NCBI GenBank assembly: GCA_026706425.1
Contig: JAPOYW010000673.1
Coordinates: 1 to 23,693 of the forward strand
Direction: 5' to 3'
Length of the DNA: 23,693 nt
Source of the DNA: Gammaproteobacteria bacterium
Lineage (GTDB): Bacteria > Pseudomonadota > Gammaproteobacteria > Pseudomonadales > Azotimanducaceae
Part shown: in pieces, positions 6,569 to 14,813 of the stretch
Numbering within the stretch: position 1 is the stretch's first letter
How the letters are laid out: every line of letters begins with the position of its first letter
The notes under the pieces: model-generated
What the model saw: only the letters and a program-made list of their open reading frames with translations
What the model was told of the DNA's origin: nothing
Databases searched by the model: none
Position numbers and translations under genes: made by a program

Positions 6569-9500
6569 TTAATGCGGGAACCAAGACCGATCCTGCCGAA
6601 CCTTCCGCCTGAGATCCTTCCTCCCCAAGTACGCCGCCAGTCGCTGGAAGTGCCGCACCACCGCGTCAACGTCATCTAGCTCGTTGGCAGCGATCTCGAT
6701 GACCTCGTAGCCCCTGTTGCGAAGCCAAGTCCGAATCTCGCGATCCTTCTCCGCCGTCTGGGGATTGCCGTGCAAGTGGTCGCTCAGCCCGTCCAGATAG
6801 ATGCAAGCGCCTTCATGCGGTCCGTCGTCATCCGCCCGGTAGATCACGTCGGGCGTCGTCGTTCCCAGCGGATTGCCAAGCTGAATCTGTTCGCCGCGGA
6901 TACCCTCGCCGAAGCTGGCGGCGATGAGCTGATGGCGGAGCTTGGTCTCGGCATCGTTCACGGGCATGGCCTTGTCGTCCGTAGGTTGGTCCGGCTGCAA
7001 CGGCGGAATGTCGTGCTCGAACACCAGTCCACGTCCCCACTCGTCGAGCTTCTCCAACGCCCGTTCGCGGAAAAGCCGGTTGTGGTAGTACGCGTTGCGG
7101 AACGTCTGCAAGCAATCAACGCATGACGACTCGCAGCGGCCCGGACATGCTTCGACCACCTCGCGGGCTACCGCCACGACATCATCGAACCGCTCGCACA
7201 TGCGCTCCAGCAACCCCGACCCGCCAGGCATCGGATCCCACAACACCCCGGTGACCTCCTCGCGGTCGATATGACCGATGACCAGAACCTGTAGATCCTC
7301 CATGTGCATGTCGAGCACGCGCGTTGCACCGAAGCGAAGCGCTTCCAGCACGCTGTAGGCTGTCTCGGCATCGTCGCAGCCGGGCAACGAGAATGCGTCC
7401 GCGACGACTTCCGCGTGGAAGCCAATGGATCGCGGCATCCGTCCGCATCGCTCGGTGTGCGCCTTCTCGAACTCTTCGTGCTGCCGGACAGACGAAAGCG
7501 GCGACACGCTTTGACCGCAGACCGTGCACACGGGATACCCGAAGTCGCCGCCCGCCACGGTCGAGGACGCGCCCACATTGACAAGCCGCATGCGAACGCC
7601 GCGGCGCAGGTGAACCGGTATGGTGCCCCAACGGAAAGCCTGGCCGCCGTTGTGTTGGTCCCTTTCGAGCCCGTACACGGCGACGCCTAGCTGGAAGCGG
7701 AGATCTTCCTCGTCGGAGATGTGCGACGTGTGGATGAGATCGGCATCGCAGACGGCCATCGTTTGGATCACCGCCCCGAATGTCGAGCCCGCGCCGGAGG
7801 TCTCCTTGACCGCTTGCCGCTCCACGGACACTTCGTAGAACGGCATCTCGGCACTCTCCTGGCCTGGTTCTCGGTGGAAGCGGCGGGCAACGAATTTGTG
7901 GCCATTCGCATAGATGAGATTGCCCGGGACGTATTCGCGCAACGCCGTCGCCGGTGGGCGGGGAAGGGCGAACGACATGGCACCCAACTGCCAGAACGGG
8001 ATGTCCGCCCAGCCAACCACGGCACCGACTTCCAGTCCGTAGCCGGGCAGAAATCCCTCGGCCGCTAGCACGCTGAACGTGTTGAAGTCGTCGTAGCCCT
8101 CGGCTTGATTGTGGGGACGATCCGTCGCCTTGATCTGCTTGACGAACCGATCGCAGCGCCTGAAGAGCGCATCCTCCTCGGGCGTAAGCGAGCCGCGGGT
8201 CTCGCGCTCACGATTCAGCCGAGCGATCTGATCCATCGCCCACCGGAGCCGCCGACGCAAGCGGGCTACGACGTCTTCCAGTTCGTGGACAAAGCTCTCC
8301 ACGTGCTTCCGCAGCGTCGCCGGGGCAACGACGTCCGCGTCACCATCGGGCCAGCCTTGCTCGAATACGACCTCCACGGCAGCGGAGAGGCTGTCCACAC
8401 GGCAGTCGATCAGGTCACGCAGGGCGGCGAAGTCGAACGCTGTAACCCGGATCGCGCCATCCTCGAAGAGATACGACTCCACCCGGCGGGGCAGGCATCG
8501 TCGCAACGTGCCGTCAATCGCATCTCGTTCGTTTTGGGCCACTGCTGGGTCCCGGACGTACCGGTACAACTCGGCGATCACGGTGGCGTGAACGTGCTTG
8601 GCGACCATGATGTCGTTGCGCAGGTTGAACGCGGGCGGGTCGATTCTTCCGGCCAAGAGCTTGGTCGGTTCTTCGAAATAGGCTCGGTCATGCGAGACAG
8701 GCCGGCAATAGGTGATGTCCACGGCCATCCGGTGGCGGCGTCCAGCCCGCCCGGCACGTTGCCAATAGTTCGCGGGTAGTGGGGGCACGTTGCGCATCAA
8801 CACGGAGTCGAGCTGGCCAATGTCGATGCCCAGCTCCAGGGTTGGCGTGCACACCAGGCAATTCACAGCGTCGGACGACCCCTTGAACAGGTTCTCCAGA
8901 CGTTCGCGTTGTTCGTTTGGGACCATCGCCGTGTGTTCTTCGGGGCGGAGCATGGAATACGCGCCGTCCAGCAACTGCAGATCGTAGTTGTCCTCGTTCT
9001 CCTGCTCCCACTCGAGAACGCCTTGGCACCGCCACGCCGGACACCGGTCGTGGGGAAGCAAGCGCGTCGTCGCGCGGCGACACGTCCGACAGCGCCTGAC
9101 ACCTCTGTTGGGGTTCAGGCGAAGCTTGTCAGCATTGACTTGGTAGACGCCCTGAACGTTGGGTACAGGTCTGCCGCGCGACCCCTTGAGCCGCACAGGC
9201 GACAGCAGCTTCGCATCGACTAGGAAGTCGAACAGACTCTCTAACAGCGGTTCCACCGCATCTGGAGCGGCACCCCATTTCCCCGCGATCTGGCGCATGG
9301 TGGTATCGCCGCGTTCACTCAGCCATTGCGCTACCAATTCCGGTTTCTCGTTGGGGGTGCGGCGCAGCTTGGTCGCCTTGGGGCTAAGGAAACTCGGCAG
9401 ATAGCCTTGCTGAATCTCGCGATTCCCCTCCATCCAATACCTGGTGAAGATCTCGTGTTCGGGGTCGTGCAGGATCCTTTGACGGCGCAGGTAGTCGAGG

Positions 9501-11956
9501 ACACTCGCGACACCTTCGCGCAGCTTCTCGGGCGAGATTCCCAGCGCATGTGCATGCTGCTGAATCCATGGTGATGTCGCGTCGAGCCCGTCGTACTCCA
9601 CCTTCAGCCGACCCCAAGGCTCGAGGCCAAGAGCCTGGCGGGAGGACAGGGCGACCTCCCGCAAGACCTGAAACCGAAGGTACTTGCGTCGCTCCTGCTC
9701 ATGTCGGCCACCGCCGCCTTCGCGGCGGGCAACGGCCCAGACCTCTGGGAGCAGCGCTCGCGAAAGGGTCTCGTCGCCCTCCATCAGATCGTCTAGGTAG
9801 GCAGTGAGATCGCCGACGGACCGGTGGCCGTTCTGGATACCATCCGCCATCAACGCCCGGAGCCGGAAACGACGGGCGTGGTCCTTCATCCAACCGGCTT
9901 GAAACGCAGCGTCCTGGCGGTTGTCGCAGAATACCAGCAGGCGCTGGCGTTGGGCGTGGTGAACCATGTCCTGCGTCAACACATGGACGTCCGCCACGTT
10001 GATCGCCCGCACCTCGCGGGCGGGCTCCCGATAGTGGCCGCCGGCGCGGCGCCCGCCAAGCGACCCGCATGACAGGCAACTCGTCAACAGCCCCGGGTTG
10101 TTCTTGTTCTGCTTGACGGCCCAAAGCTGCACGGGCGGCGATTCCTCCCCGCAGTGTCGGCATCGAGAGACCGAGTCCGGATGGGCCGTGCCGCAATGGC
10201 GGCAGAAGTGCAGGGGCGCAGTGCGGGCGTGGGGAGGCGCGTCTTCGTCGTCGCTCGCGCCGATCAGGTGATCCACCAGGACGACCCGCTTGCCGCCCTG
10301 ATTCTCCGCCAACGCTTCCCAGTATGTGCCGTCGGCACCGGCATCCCCGCCGCTGGGTGCCTTGCCCGTGAAGCCGAAATCCTTGAGGTGGGCGATGAAG
10401 TAGTGCTGGCCGCAGGTCGTGCAGGTTGTGACGGGGAAATGAGCGATCCCATGGCCTTCGCCACCGTCCATGTGATCGGCGGCGAGCCAGAGCCGAGGGC
10501 CTTGCCGATCGCCGGGGAACGATACAACGGCGCCACTGATCCCGCGAACGAAGGCGTGAACGACCGGTCGCAACAACGGCCTACTGTCCCGTCGCGAGGC
10601 CGCGCCCAGCGTCAGCCAGGCGAGCACCTCAGCCTCCGATACGGGCCGGCCGACGGATTCCTCCAAAGCTGGTGGGAGTTCCCCTAGCAGTCGAGGACCG
10701 GCCAGTTCTTCGTTGAGCCGGAAGACGATCTGGTTGCTTGCAAGGGCGTTGTACAGCGCGGATTGCCAAGGTCCGTCGCCGAGGTCCGCTTGGCACAGTG
10801 ATCGATAGACCTTGCGAACTAGGCCGCCATCCGGCTCCTCGTCCTCTACAGCCTGGACGCTCTGGTCCAAGATCGCGACGGAGTCATCGCGAGGCACCGG
10901 TGGAACCGTGCGTGGTTCCGCCCAGACCTCGTGTTCGTAGTCTTCCCCAATCGTGGCGACAGCGCTTGCGTCCACGCCGAAGAACCGGGCCGCGAAGTTC
11001 CGGGCGGCTTCGGGATCTTCGCGGTCGACGATGGTGGCTGATGTCGCGACGCAGCGCGTTGCAGCCGGATCCACATTGCAGAACGCGCGAAGGCGTCGGA
11101 TCAGAACGGCCGTTTCCGCGCCCAGTGCGCCGGTGAAGGTGTGCGCTTCGTCGAATACGAGGTAGTCCAGCCGGGCATCGGCGAACAGTTCGATGTCCTG
11201 TTGCCGCGTGAGTAGCAGCTCAAGCTGCTTCACGTTCGTCAGCAGGATCCGGGGTTGTCGTCCCGGCGTCCGCATAATCGCGCGCGAGCAGACCTCCTCG
11301 GCTGGATAGATGGTCTCGCCGGTGCTCTCCTGTTGGGCACGCGCCAGTCGAGCTTGGTAGTCGGCCCGCGACGAACCTGCGGGAAGCTGGTCCCCGACAA
11401 CCTGTGTCTGCCGCTCAGGTGTCCGCCCCGTGTAGATGCCGAACGGGATGCCGGTCCCGGCCAACAAGCCGCGCAGTCGCATGAGCTGATCTTCGGCTAG
11501 CGCGTTCATGGGATAGACGATGACGGCGCTGATTCCTGGGGCGGCGTTGTCGTCGCGCAGGCGCAACGCCTGGCTCACGATGGGGTAGAGGAAGCACTCC
11601 GTCTTCCCAGAGCCCGTGCCGGTCGAGATGAGCGTCGTCTTGCGTGCCGCGATGGCTTCGATGGCACGCTGCTGATGGCTGTAGAGGTGCGTGATGTCGT
11701 CTGGAATCCGTTCGCGCAGCAGGGGGTGGACAAGGCCTTGGTCTACGAGGGTTTCCACGGCGGCACCCTCGCGGAACGGGCGCGACAGGCTGACGTAGGG
11801 GCCCTCCAGCAACGGTGATTGGCGCGTGTGATCCAACGACAGCAGATCGCGCATCTGGGCATGCAGACCCGGGTCGGCGAACGGGTAGGCCGTAAGTTGG
11901 TATCGCAGGAAGCTGCGGACGACGTTCTCGGTGTAGGCGATGGGGTTCAGGGCCAT
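6569..11956 (-). CDS. DruE-like large DEAD/DEAH helicase with DUF1998 and C-terminal Vsr-like nuclease
   Basis: About 1,795 residues. The N-terminal half is a superfamily 2 helicase: QQRAIEAI, Walker A STGTGSGKTE (~111-120), VYPMNALAEDQ, DEAH (~268-271) and ATSATI. A large insert holds zinc-ribbon-like CxxC pairs (TTCTTCGQHY, HFCRHCGTAH, SRCRHCGEE), with more Cys before helicase domain 2 (LVCTPTLELGIDIG, QRAGRAGRR). A DUF1998 region ends in CPGRCESSCVDCLQ (~1603-1616). The last ~120 residues form a Vsr-like fold (TTTPDVIY, IYLDGLSDHLHGN, LRNRGYEVIEI). Size and order match DruE of Druantia; DrmA of DISARM and MrfA helicases are relatives. No DruM/F/G/H or other DISARM gene is adjacent, so I give no symbol. 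I chose ATG 11956 (MALNPIAYTENVV) over a TTG at 12019 because conserved sequence begins there. It is presumably a defence translocase-nuclease. Confidence 0.85.
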   Translation of the reverse strand: MALNPIAYTENVVRSFLRYQLTAYPFADPGLHAQMRDLLSLDHTRQSPLLEGPYVSLSRPFREGAAVETLVDQGLVHPLLRERIPDDITHLYSHQQRAIEAIAARKTTLISTGTGSGKTECFLYPIVSQALRLRDDNAAPGISAVIVYPMNALAEDQLMRLRGLLAGTGIPFGIYTGRTPERQTQVVGDQLPAGSSRADYQARLARAQQESTGETIYPAEEVCSRAIMRTPGRQPRILLTNVKQLELLLTRQQDIELFADARLDYLVFDEAHTFTGALGAETAVLIRRLRAFCNVDPAATRCVATSATIVDREDPEAARNFAARFFGVDASAVATIGEDYEHEVWAEPRTVPPVPRDDSVAILDQSVQAVEDEEPDGGLVRKVYRSLCQADLGDGPWQSALYNALASNQIVFRLNEELAGPRLLGELPPALEESVGRPVSEAEVLAWLTLGAASRRDSRPLLRPVVHAFVRGISGAVVSFPGDRQGPRLWLAADHMDGGEGHGIAHFPVTTCTTCGQHYFIAHLKDFGFTGKAPSGGDAGADGTYWEALAENQGGKRVVLVDHLIGASDDEDAPPHARTAPLHFCRHCGTAHPDSVSRCRHCGEESPPVQLWAVKQNKNNPGLLTSCLSCGSLGGRRAGGHYREPAREVRAINVADVHVLTQDMVHHAQRQRLLVFCDNRQDAAFQAGWMKDHARRFRLRALMADGIQNGHRSVGDLTAYLDDLMEGDETLSRALLPEVWAVARREGGGGRHEQERRKYLRFQVLREVALSSRQALGLEPWGRLKVEYDGLDATSPWIQQHAHALGISPEKLREGVASVLDYLRRQRILHDPEHEIFTRYWMEGNREIQQGYLPSFLSPKATKLRRTPNEKPELVAQWLSERGDTTMRQIAGKWGAAPDAVEPLLESLFDFLVDAKLLSPVRLKGSRGRPVPNVQGVYQVNADKLRLNPNRGVRRCRTCRRATTRLLPHDRCPAWRCQGVLEWEQENEDNYDLQLLDGAYSMLRPEEHTAMVPNEQRERLENLFKGSSDAVNCLVCTPTLELGIDIGQLDSVLMRNVPPLPANYWQRAGRAGRRHRMAVDITYCRPVSHDRAYFEEPTKLLAGRIDPPAFNLRNDIMVAKHVHATVIAELYRYVRDPAVAQNERDAIDGTLRRCLPRRVESYLFEDGAIRVTAFDFAALRDLIDCRVDSLSAAVEVVFEQGWPDGDADVVAPATLRKHVESFVHELEDVVARLRRRLRWAMDQIARLNRERETRGSLTPEEDALFRRCDRFVKQIKATDRPHNQAEGYDDFNTFSVLAAEGFLPGYGLEVGAVVGWADIPFWQLGAMSFALPRPPATALREYVPGNLIYANGHKFVARRFHREPGQESAEMPFYEVSVERQAVKETSGAGSTFGAVIQTMAVCDADLIHTSHISDEEDLRFQLGVAVYGLERDQHNGGQAFRWGTIPVHLRRGVRMRLVNVGASSTVAGGDFGYPVCTVCGQSVSPLSSVRQHEEFEKAHTERCGRMPRSIGFHAEVVADAFSLPGCDDAETAYSVLEALRFGATRVLDMHMEDLQVLVIGHIDREEVTGVLWDPMPGGSGLLERMCERFDDVVAVAREVVEACPGRCESSCVDCLQTFRNAYYHNRLFRERALEKLDEWGRGLVFEHDIPPLQPDQPTDDKAMPVNDAETKLRHQLIAASFGEGIRGEQIQLGNPLGTTTPDVIYRADDDGPHEGACIYLDGLSDHLHGNPQTAEKDREIRTWLRNRGYEVIEIAANELDDVDAVVRHFQRLAAYLGRKDLRRKVRQDRSWFPH

Positions 11957-12040
11957 TCTTCGTGCGAGTCCGTAGCGAGGCGCGCCGTGACGTGTACGAC
12001 CGACTGCGGTAGGGAGCAAATGACGTTGCCTATGCGCGGC

Positions 12041-12068
12041 ACTATAGCGCGACGGGGCCGATTTTCGA
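12041..12068 (-). promoter_or_regulatory. Possible promoter of the DruE-like helicase gene
   Basis: On the minus strand TCGAAA (12068-12063) and TATAGT (12046-12041) are separated by 16 bases. The -10 matches consensus at 5 of 6 positions and the -35 at 4 of 6. Transcription would start near 12034, about 78 bases before ATG 11956. It is divergent from, and only ~40 bases away from, the AbiEi-like promoter. Confidence 0.4.
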
Positions 12069-12105
12069 CCGCCCGTGGCAGATGGACTTAACTAAATTAT
12101 GTAGC

Positions 12106-12134
12106 TTGACACATTGGTCAACATATGCTTTAAC
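12106..12134 (+). promoter_or_regulatory. Strong promoter with an embedded inverted repeat, upstream of the AbiEi-like gene
   Basis: A consensus -35 TTGACA (12106-12111) is followed by a 17-base spacer and TTTAAC (12129-12134). The region is AT-rich compared with its surroundings. An inverted repeat TTGAC-N6-GTCAA (12106-12121) overlaps the -35 and is a likely operator, plausibly for the AbiEi-like regulator itself. Transcription would start at about 12140-12142, at the preferred ATG (12142), so the mRNA would be nearly or fully leaderless. Confidence 0.55.
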
Positions 12135-12141
12135 GTCCAGC

Positions 12142-13218
12142 ATGTGTTCCATGCCATACGACCTATTCGAGCGCGAGGCGATAGAACGTCTCGCCGACCT
12201 CGTGGAGCAACCACTCCACCAACCAGAGGGCCTCGACCAATGGGCCGGTGCTGGCGAACCGGATGCGTTCTTAGTGGCCGGCGAGACGGCATTCGTGCTC
12301 GAATGCCGAACGGCGACCTACACGGCTGCGTTGCATCACGCAATCCGTGGTCTAAAGGCCCGCGTTTCCGAAATGCACGAGCGCGCGTCGTGGAACGCCA
12401 TCATACCGGTACTAGCGGTCCCATTCATGGGCCCATCGGGCCGGCGCCTTTGCAGCGACGAGGATTGCAGCTGGCTCGATCTGTCTGGCAACGCGTACAT
12501 CCGCGCGCCCCGGATCCTGGTCCGGATCGAAGGAAACGCCAACCGGTTCAAACGCCGCGGTCGCCCGCCATCCGCGTTCGCCCGGGTGGCGTCGCGTGTA
12601 GCCCGTGAGCTTCTAATGAGCCCGGGCATCGACTTGTCGCAGCGCCAACTGGCCCGCCGAATCGACATGGACGAGGGATACGTTAGCCGCATTGTCCGAA
12701 ACCTCGCTGACCAAGGCCTCGTGGCGAAGTACGGCAACCTGATTCAGGTACCCGACTACGATCTCCTGCTCCGCGCTTGGTTGGACGAGTACGACTTCAG
12801 CAAGCATCGCCGCATCGCTGGCCACATCAGTGCTCGTGACGGCGACGAACTGATTCGCGGTCTCGCGAGGGCTCTCGGAGACCAACCGCACACGCCGCCT
12901 TACGCCGCCACGGGGCTCGCCGCCGCATGGTGCCTCGGCCGATTCGCAGGATTCCGGATCGCCAGTCTGTACATTCATAACGCCGGGGCGCTTCGGAGCC
13001 TAAGCGACCTTTCGTTCCGTCCCACGGATCGAGGTGCCAACGTTTGGCTGCTAGTACCGGATGACTCCGGCGTGTTTCAAGGTGTGAAGGTGCGTGACGG
13101 CGTGCACTGCGTATCGCCAGTCCAAGCGTATCTCGACCTGCATGCCCATCCGGAACGGGCGAAGGAGGTCGCCGGCGAGGTGAAGTCGACCTATCTCCAA
13201 TGGGGCGATACTCCGTGA
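12142..13218 (+). CDS. AbiEi-like antitoxin/transcriptional regulator of a type IV toxin-antitoxin pair
   Basis: 358 residues from ATG 12142 (MCSMPYDLFEREAI). The N-terminal part contains DAFLVAGETAFVLECR and CSWLDLSGNAYIRAP, recurrent in wHTH proteins next to AbiEii-like nucleotidyltransferases; it may be a degenerate restriction-endonuclease-like fold. A winged helix follows at ~166-195 (LSQRQLARRIDMDEGYVSRI). The C-terminal third ends in VSPVQAYLDLHAHPERAKEVA, typical of AbiEi-family antitoxins. In the AbiE family the antitoxin represses its own operon and counteracts the nucleotidyltransferase toxin without direct binding. The frame opens at ATG 12082, but that start lies upstream of the promoter, so 12142 (or ATG 12151) is preferred. 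It overlaps the next gene, which supports a bicistronic unit. Confidence 0.75.
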   Translation: MCSMPYDLFEREAIERLADLVEQPLHQPEGLDQWAGAGEPDAFLVAGETAFVLECRTATYTAALHHAIRGLKARVSEMHERASWNAIIPVLAVPFMGPSGRRLCSDEDCSWLDLSGNAYIRAPRILVRIEGNANRFKRRGRPPSAFARVASRVARELLMSPGIDLSQRQLARRIDMDEGYVSRIVRNLADQGLVAKYGNLIQVPDYDLLLRAWLDEYDFSKHRRIAGHISARDGDELIRGLARALGDQPHTPPYAATGLAAAWCLGRFAGFRIASLYIHNAGALRSLSDLSFRPTDRGANVWLLVPDDSGVFQGVKVRDGVHCVSPVQAYLDLHAHPERAKEVAGEVKSTYLQWGDTP

Positions 13219-14078
13219 AACCCAGCACTTCCGACGGGTACGATCCCGCGACCACTCTCCAAGCCAAGGCTACGTGCCTCTACGTCGCCACCAAGCTTGG
13301 CGATCTCATGGACGAGATCGTGGTCGTCGGCGGACTCGTGCCCTCCCTGCTTGTACCGCAGGATGTCGGGGTGCATTTGGACGCCCATATCGGCACGATG
13401 GATGTCGACTTGGCACTAAATGTCGAACTGCTAAGTACCGGTCTCTACGAGAGGGTCGCCGAACGCCTCCGTGGTGCTGGTTTCGCTCTCGACACCAACG
13501 ACCGTGGCAATGCGATGCGGCAGCGATGGCGACCGGATCTGGCCTATCCCGGCGTTGGCGTCGACTTCCTCGTGCAGCCGACCCGGTCTGGTGACAAGGG
13601 TGGTCGACTGCGCAACCTGAAACCCGACTTCGCTGCCGTGATCGTGCCGGGGTTGCACCTCGCCTTTCAGGACTTGGTGTCTGTCGGGTTGTCCGGGATG
13701 ACGATCCAGGGCGAGAGGGCAACGCGAAAGGTTCGGGTGTGCGGCCCAGGCGCATTCATCGTGCTCAAGGCGTTGGCCTTCCGCAATCGCGGCGAAGAGA
13801 AGGACGCGTACGACCTCTACTACGTTCTTCGGTACTACGGTTCCGGGGTCGATGACGTTGTCAAGCCGCTACGGCCCTTGGCACACGATGTGGACGTATT
13901 GTCGGCGCTGGCAATCCTGCGCGAGGACTTCCTTGACCCGGAGGGCCTCGGGCCGCACCGAGCCGCTGGCTTCCTGAACGGTGGCCAACGCGACGACGAC
14001 ATCCAGGCGGACGTCGCTGGTTTCGTCGGACAGTTTGTCCGTCATCTGGACGCGGTCGTCGTAGGTCATGGGCGTTGA
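13200..14078 (+). CDS. AbiEii/AbiGii-family nucleotidyltransferase toxin
   Basis: Up to 292 residues. The nucleotidyltransferase core is visible as VVVGGLVPSLL (~40-50) followed by the metal-binding pair in GTMDVDLAL (~66-74). A later conserved lysine region, RNRGEEKDAYDLYYVLRYYG (~195-214), is typical of AbiEii and related DUF1814-type proteins. Relatives (AbiEii, MenT-type toxins) transfer nucleotides to cellular RNA, including tRNA acceptor ends in MenT3; whether this one does is inference. ATG 13200 overlaps the upstream gene by 19 bases. A GTG at 13215 in the same frame gives a tight GTGA overlap with the upstream stop and has GGGG at a suitable distance, so it is an equally good start. 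The gene is followed after 21 bases by an HTH gene on the same strand. Confidence 0.8.
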   Translation: MGRYSVKPSTSDGYDPATTLQAKATCLYVATKLGDLMDEIVVVGGLVPSLLVPQDVGVHLDAHIGTMDVDLALNVELLSTGLYERVAERLRGAGFALDTNDRGNAMRQRWRPDLAYPGVGVDFLVQPTRSGDKGGRLRNLKPDFAAVIVPGLHLAFQDLVSVGLSGMTIQGERATRKVRVCGPGAFIVLKALAFRNRGEEKDAYDLYYVLRYYGSGVDDVVKPLRPLAHDVDVLSALAILREDFLDPEGLGPHRAAGFLNGGQRDDDIQADVAGFVGQFVRHLDAVVVGHGR

Positions 14079-14099
14079 GGCGCGACTTGTGAGGCAAGA

Positions 14100-14606
14100 A
14101 TGCTTGTGAGAGGCCCCATGGCCCCTGGCTTTGAGCGTGAGAACGCAACGGTCCCCTTCGTTGATCAGTTGGTGAACCTAATGGCGTCGCTGGCACTCAA
14201 CAGAACCCTGCTCGCCAGAATCCTTCGCGTTAGCTGCCCTATGATCGATGAGTGGTTCGCCGGTAGACGGCCAGAGGCTGAGGACCAAGAGCGTCTGTCG
14301 CGTATCTTGGCCATCTTGGCGCAAGGATCCGTCTCTGCGGTGAGGCCCCTTAACGCTCGTTTTGTTCGTCGGGCTCCGGACCCCGGCCTCCCGTCGCTGA
14401 TCGACCTGTTGAGCAACGAGCGGATCGATGCCACTCGCATTCCCTCCGCGATTGATCGCGCCCGGATCCTGACAGAGGATGCCGAACAACGGCGAGGCAA
14501 TCTAAAAGAACGGCTCACGGCGTTGGGGGTCTCGGAGCCGTCCCCAAGTTGGCGTCGGGGGACGATGGCACGGAACGTGGGGTTGCTGGACTGGCCCAAG
14601 GGCTAG
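14100..14606 (+). CDS. Small HTH (XRE-like) regulator
   Basis: 168 residues. A helix-turn-helix is visible at ~30-60: MASLALNRTLLARILRV followed by PMIDEWFAGRRPEAED and a helix RLSRILAILAQ. The C-terminal half is rich in charged residues and unrecognised (SLIDLLSNERIDATRIP ... RRGNLKERLTALGV). GAGG lies 6 bases before ATG 14100; a second ATG at 14118 also has GAGAGG close upstream. It sits 21 bases after the nucleotidyltransferase gene, so it may be the third gene of that operon. It also lies ~200 bases before the methyltransferase, so it could be a controller of the restriction-modification genes. Motif and length do not decide between these. Confidence 0.65.
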   Translation: MLVRGPMAPGFERENATVPFVDQLVNLMASLALNRTLLARILRVSCPMIDEWFAGRRPEAEDQERLSRILAILAQGSVSAVRPLNARFVRRAPDPGLPSLIDLLSNERIDATRIPSAIDRARILTEDAEQRRGNLKERLTALGVSEPSPSWRRGTMARNVGLLDWPKG

Positions 14607-14813
14607 CGTGGGTTCTTTGGCCTTGCTGCGGTCGTCGGTCGCAATGACTCGAACACGCCAAACCCAAGTGTCGTAAAGTATGGCGCACCCTGATCACGGT
14701 GGCGGGCCGCACTTGGGGCTTGTGAGTCGAGTACCGTGGAGCGCCGCCGCCACGTCGGCGTCCCAGCCCAAGAAGGTCGGGCTGGGCGTGGTCGATAGAT
14801 AGCTGAGGTTGTA

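Noticed and set aside
6569..11956. Naming the locus a complete Druantia or DISARM system
   Set aside because: Only a DruE/DrmA-like helicase is present. DruH, DruM/F/G, DrmB, DrmC and the DISARM methylase are not seen; the cytosine methyltransferase 2.8 kb away is coupled to a GHKL restriction gene instead.
12082..12141. Upstream ATG 12082 as the start of the AbiEi-like gene
   Set aside because: These codons lie on top of the -35/-10 elements and the inverted repeat, lack a ribosome site and add an atypical N-terminus.
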